From Stomorhina lunata (lineage: Eukaryota > Arthropoda > Insecta > Diptera > Rhiniidae), in the NCBI GenBank assembly GCA_933228675.1, contig OW121742.1, positions 19,806,850 to 19,870,849 of the forward strand: DNA of 64,000 nucleotides. The letters run 5' to 3'. The notes below the pieces were generated by a model that was given only the letters and a program-made list of their open reading frames with translations, had not been told where the DNA came from and made no database searches. Within the stretch, counting starts at the first letter, position 1. Each line of letters begins with the position of its first letter. This document shows positions 60,001 to 64,000 of the stretch, one piece after another. The translations under genes and the position numbers were made by a program.

Positions 60001-61605
60001 GTCTATGTCTTAGTCTATGTCTTAGTCTTAGTCTATATCTTAGTCTATGTCTTAGTCTTAGTCTATTTCTTATTATATGTCTTTGTCTTTGTCTTAGTCT
60101 ATATCTTAGTCTATGTCTTAGTCTATGTCCTAGTCTATGTCTTGTCTATGTCTTAGTCTATGTCTTAGTCTATGTCTTAGTCTATGTCTTAGTCTTAGTC
60201 TATGTCTTAGTCTATGTCTTAGTCTATGTCTTAGTCTATGTCTTAGTCTATGTCTTAGTCTATGTCTTAGTCTATGTCTTAGTCTAGTCTTAATCTATGT
60301 CTTAGTCTATGTCTTAGTCTATGTCTTAGTCTATGTCTTAGTCTATGTCTTAGTCTATGTCTTAGTCTATGTCTTAGTCTATGTCTTAGTCTATGTCTTA
60401 GTCTATGTCTTAGTCTATGTCTTAGTCTATATCTTAGTCTATGTCTTAGTCTATGTCTTAGTCTATGTCTTAGTCTATGTCTTAGTCTATGTCTTAGTCT
60501 ATGTCTTAGTCTATGTCTTAGTCTATGTCTTAGTCTATGTCTTAGTCTATGTCTTAGTCTATGTCTTAGTCTATGTCTTAGTCTATGTCTTAGTCTATGT
60601 CTTAGTCTATGTCTTAGTCTATGTCCTAGTCTATGTCTTAGTTTATGTCTTAGTCTATGTCTTAGTCTATGTCTTAGTCTATGTCTTAGTCTATGTCTTA
60701 GTCTATGTCTTAGTCTACGTCTTAGTCTATGTCTTAGTCTATGTCTTATTCTATGTCTTAGTCTATGTCTTAGTCTATATCTTAGTCTATGTCTTAGTCT
60801 ATGTCTTAGTCTATGTCTTAGTCTATGTCTTAGTCTATGTCTTAGTCTATGTCTTAGTCTATGTCTTAGTCTATGTCTTAGTCTATGTCTTAGTCTATGT
60901 CTTAGTCTATGTCTTAGTCTATGTCTTAGTCTATGTCTTAGTCTATGTCTTAGTCTATGTCTTAGTCTATGTCTTAGTCTATGTCTTAGTCTATGTCTTA
61001 GTCTATGTCTTAGTCTATGTCTTAGTCTATGTCTTAGTCTATGTCTTAGTCTATGTCTTAGTCTATGTCTTAGTCTATGTCTTAGTCTATGTCTTAGTCT
61101 ATGTCTTAGTCTATGTCTTAGTCTATGTCTTAGTCTATGTCTTAGTCTATGTCTTAGTCTATGTCTTAGTCTATGTCTTAGTCTATGTCTTAGTCTATGT
61201 CTTAGTCTATGTCTTAGTCTATGTCTTAGTCTATGTCTTAGTCTATGTCTTAGTCTATGTCTTTGTCTATGTCTTAGTCTATGTCTTAGTCTATGTCTTA
61301 GTCTATGTCTTAGTCTATGTCTTAGTCTATGTCTTAGTCTATGTCTTAGTCTATGTCTTAGTCTATGTCTTAGTCTATGTCTTAGTCTATGTCTTAGTCT
61401 ATGTCTTAGTCTATGTCTTAGTCTATGTCTTAGTCTATGTCTTAGTCTATGTCTTAGTCTATGTCTTAGTCTATGTCTTAGTCTATGTCTTAGTCTATGT
61501 CTTAGTCTATGTCTTAGTCTATGTCTTAGTCTATGTCTTAGTCTATGTCTTAGTCTATGTCTTAGTCTATTTCTTAGTCTATGTCTTAGTTTATGTCTAA
61601 GTCTA
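60001..61605 (+). repeat. 12-bp satellite, array 3, opposite orientation
   Basis: About 133 copies of GTCTATGTCTTA, the reverse complement of the unit in arrays 1 and 2. Very homogeneous from 60310 to 61600. The left edge (60001-60300) has 6-bp insertions (TTAGTC duplications) and small deletions that shift phase. A 487-codon open frame covers it but is only the repeat. Confidence 0.98.
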
Positions 61606-62879
61606 TATCTGTTTTATTTTTGAGTCAGGTTAAAAGTGCTTAAAATCTAATGGCTCCATACTTTAGATAAAATTAAATCTGGCTTCTGTTAAAAATAATT
61701 TGTGCGAATAAAATTCAAAGAACATAATAAAATTTGCATATTTCGATAAAATATTTCTTATTAGACAATAATTTATTTAATTTAAAGTTATTTTTAAAAA
61801 ATTTTAAATTTGTTAGTTAACCTATAATTAATTAATAAGCAATTTCGAATATATTTAAAACTTTTACGTCATCACTTAGAATTTTTAAGTTATTAAAGCC
61901 TTTGTACTTTTTCCGCTAGCCTCAACTGTAAATAGCAGTTTTATATTAAACATATGGCAGATGATTTTTATTGTTTTTGAATAATATTCAATTCCAATAA
62001 ATTCTTAATATCAATTCAATGATTTCAATATTTGCACTAATTATATTTGAAGTTTGAAAAATCAACATTAACAAAATGCGTAATTGTTTGTATTTCAAAT
62101 TAATTTTTATTTATTTAATTATTTAGTAGCTTCAAAAAATTTACATAGACAAGATATGGACAATCCTCTTTTAAAAAAATTAAGATTTTTTTTCGCAAAA
62201 CTTGTATTAAGCAAAATATTTATTGAGAGACAGTGGATACTCTATTATAAGGAAACATTTTTATTTGAATTTCCTAAAACAGTTTTCATTGACTATTTCA
62301 ATTTCTTCATGTTAAAAAATCTTGTAATTTGTCTTACCTATTTGCTGGTTCCTTGAGTAAACGTATAATCTGGACCTTACTGTATTTTTGTTTGGGTTTG
62401 GTTTTTCAAATCTATCATTCAAATGTGTAAAATATTTTTATTTGAAAAACCCCAAGTTTTTTTATTTATGTTTTTCTATTAGTTATTTTAAAATATTTTT
62501 TTATTTTATTAATTGCATACCAAAATGTTAAAAATCTTTTAAAACTAAATACGGTTTTATCTAATTTATTAAACCTTATATTTTTGTTATTATTGTTTGA
62601 CTTAGGCAAAAATAACAAGTTCAAAAAACTTAATTTATGTTAAAAAACCAAATCAAAGACCAGTTATACAAAAAGTTTAAACAAAATAATTAATAAATTA
62701 TTGTGACCTCTTCCTTAGGCTAAATAAATTCAGCTTCCAGAGCTCAAATTTTTTGTCATGTGAATCTATGATTTGATTTTATTTACAAGTTTTTTTATGC
62801 CCTAAAGACCGTTTAAACGGATTAAATTTCTATGTATTAAAAATGCAATTAATTACAGAAATAAGCTTTTTTTAATTCT
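61606..62879. other. Unique AT-rich sequence, no gene seen
   Basis: A 90-codon plus-strand frame (62084-62356) is unrecognised and has no promoter or splice support; it is probably chance. Confidence 0.5.
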
Positions 62880-63033
62880 GCAATTTTTTTTTACAAATTT
62901 GTATTTTCTATTAGAAAATAAAATCAAAATTTTCTTATTTTTTGTTAAAAATTTTCAAAAATTTATTTTATTTCTATAGGATTTTTAAAAGAAATCTTAT
63001 TTTTATAAGAAATTTTTCAAAAGTCTTAAGTAT
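62880..63033 (-). repeat. Decayed family B-like units left of the MITE
   Basis: Units such as TTTTCAAAAATTTATTTT and CTTATTTTTATAAGAAATTT are recognisable. They appear to be the left part of the array that continues after 63566, interrupted by the MITE-like element. Confidence 0.65.
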
Positions 63034-63565
63034 GAAACACAATTGGAACGAACGACCAATTTTTCGGAACGAATATTCGTCGTTAGAAATAGAACATATG
63101 GGCTTATATGAGTGTGCTCATAATTGATGCGTACGACGAAATTCGTCGTGCGTATCGAACAGTGCGATAGGTTTATTTCTATTTCATACGCAGACGAACG
63201 ACGACTAAACTGGATTAGAGTGGCTGTATTTCTATTTCTGTTGTAAAATATTAGAAATTATATGTGTTCTTGTTAAATATGGTCACCTTATAAAATGTAA
63301 ACAAAAAATATTTATTTCAAATAAAATTATTTAAATGTTAAAATCTTGTGTAATAATAAAAGAATAAAATAAAAAAAATTGCCAATGTTGTGAGTGCTCG
63401 AAATGTCCGAAAGTGTAAGTAATTTGCAAATAAAAAAATAACAAAAATGGCGTCGACAACGTTTATTCGTCCCAAATGTGTTCAATGGACGAATTTACAA
63501 GACGAATTTTTAAATCCGAATTCGTCGTGCTGGACGAAATCAGTCATTCGTCCCAATTGTGTTTC
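63034..63565. mobile_element. MITE-like element with 23-bp inverted ends and GACGAA motifs
   Basis: Left end 63034-63056 begins GAAACACAATTGG; right end 63543-63565 ends CCAATTGTGTTTC. The 23-bp ends match at 21 positions. Inside, ATTCGTC(G/C) or its complement GACGAAT-type words recur near both ends, including a palindrome ACGACGAAATTCGTCGT at about 63131. It lacks coding capacity. A direct TA flanks the ends at most; no longer target duplication is visible, so the superfamily is undetermined. Confidence 0.7.
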
Positions 63566-64000
63566 TACCTTTATTTTGATTTTTCAAAAATGTTCTATTT
63601 TTATAAGAAATTTTTAAAAAATTTTCTATTTTTATAGGAAATTTTTAAAAAATGTCCTATTTTTATAGGAACTTTTTCAAAAATTTCCTATTTTTATAGG
63701 AACTTTTTCAATAATTTCCTATTTTTATAGGAACTTTTTCAAAAATTTCTTATTTTTATAGGAAATTTTTCAAAAATTTTTTTAATTTTGTAGGAAAATT
63801 TTGAAAAATTTTCTATTTTTATAGAAAATTTCCTATTTTCATAGGAAATTTTTTCCTATAAAAATTTCTTATTTTCATAGGAAATTTTTCAAAAATTTCC
63901 TGTTTTTATAGTAAATTTTATAAAAATTTTCAATTTTTATAGGAAATTTTTCAAAAATTTTCTATTTTTATAGGAAATTTTTCAAAAATTTTCTATTTTT
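63566..64000 (-). repeat. Family B minisatellite, reverse orientation, cut by window end
   Basis: 31-bp units with TTTTTCAAAAATTT and CCTATTTTTATAGGAA, the reverse complement of the 4837-8735 monomer (central C rather than G). Less homogeneous than that array. It runs to the last base. Confidence 0.92.

Noticed and set aside
60137..61600. 487-codon open frame of Leu-Val-Tyr-Val repeats
   Set aside because: It is the 12-bp satellite read in a stop-free frame; the unit length is a multiple of three so no frameshift accumulates. No promoter, splice site or non-repeat domain. The same applies to the frames at 55472-56383, 58715-59275 and 59974-60156.
1..64000. Telomeric repeats or rRNA/tRNA genes
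   Set aside because: No TTAGG-type run, no telomeric retrotransposon, and no recognisable tRNA or rRNA sequence was seen.

Overview
The window is nuclear DNA of a higher fly. The best guess is a calyptrate such as a blow fly or house-fly relative. The evidence is two small secreted-protein genes with short first exons and canonical GT-AG introns, a decayed LINE reverse transcriptase of a type common in flies, a hAT element, and dispersed repeats with the 'cggttcacatttgaccat' type of motif. The species is inferred; nothing in the sequence names it. Base composition is very AT-rich.

Most of the 64 kb is tandem repeat. There are about twenty arrays with periods of 26, 27, 28, 29, 31, 33 and 35 bp. 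Nearly all monomers carry a self-complementary core such as TTTTCTATAGAAAA or AAATTTTTGAAAAATTT, separated by a short family-specific linker. Arrays occupy about 1-868, 2517-3660, 4837-8735, 10740-12357, 13336-15935, 17040-18865 (inside an intron), 20100-23620, 25912-28375, 31510-33205, 34855-38720, 39531-44465, 45787-46950, 49805-52600, 54090-55465, 57831-58878 and 63566-64000. A 12-bp satellite forms three further arrays (55501-56346, 58881-59270, 60001-61605), the last in reverse orientation. Tetranucleotide runs lie at 26665-26695 and 47246-47690, and an 11-bp minisatellite at 44870-45090.

Fold-back organisation recurs: arrays flip orientation near 440, at 9231 (a near-1-kb palindrome with unique-sequence outer arms), at 26657-26697 (two inverted 31-bp arrays around a GATA run), and across 59271-60000 (inverted 12-bp arrays).

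Two genes are well supported. At 16784-19342 is a 138-residue Ala/Pro/Tyr/His-rich cuticle-type protein with a 2.1-kb satellite-filled intron. At 53385-53973 is a 174-residue secreted Pro/Tyr/Gly-rich structural protein with a 64-bp intron. Both encode signal peptides split after codon 4 by the intron, a layout usual for insect cuticle and eggshell genes. A TATA-linked short ORF at 34453 is a weak candidate first exon.

Mobile elements: a 1,142-bp non-autonomous hAT element at 29892-31033, with perfect 11-bp terminal inverted repeats and a perfect 8-bp target duplication, carries a broken LINE reverse-transcriptase fragment on the minus strand. A MITE-like element at about 63034-63565 has 23-bp inverted ends and repeated GACGAA motifs. 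Remnants of a dispersed fly repeat surround 45548-48400, 31298-31500 and 48877-48960. I found no rRNA, tRNA or CRISPR.
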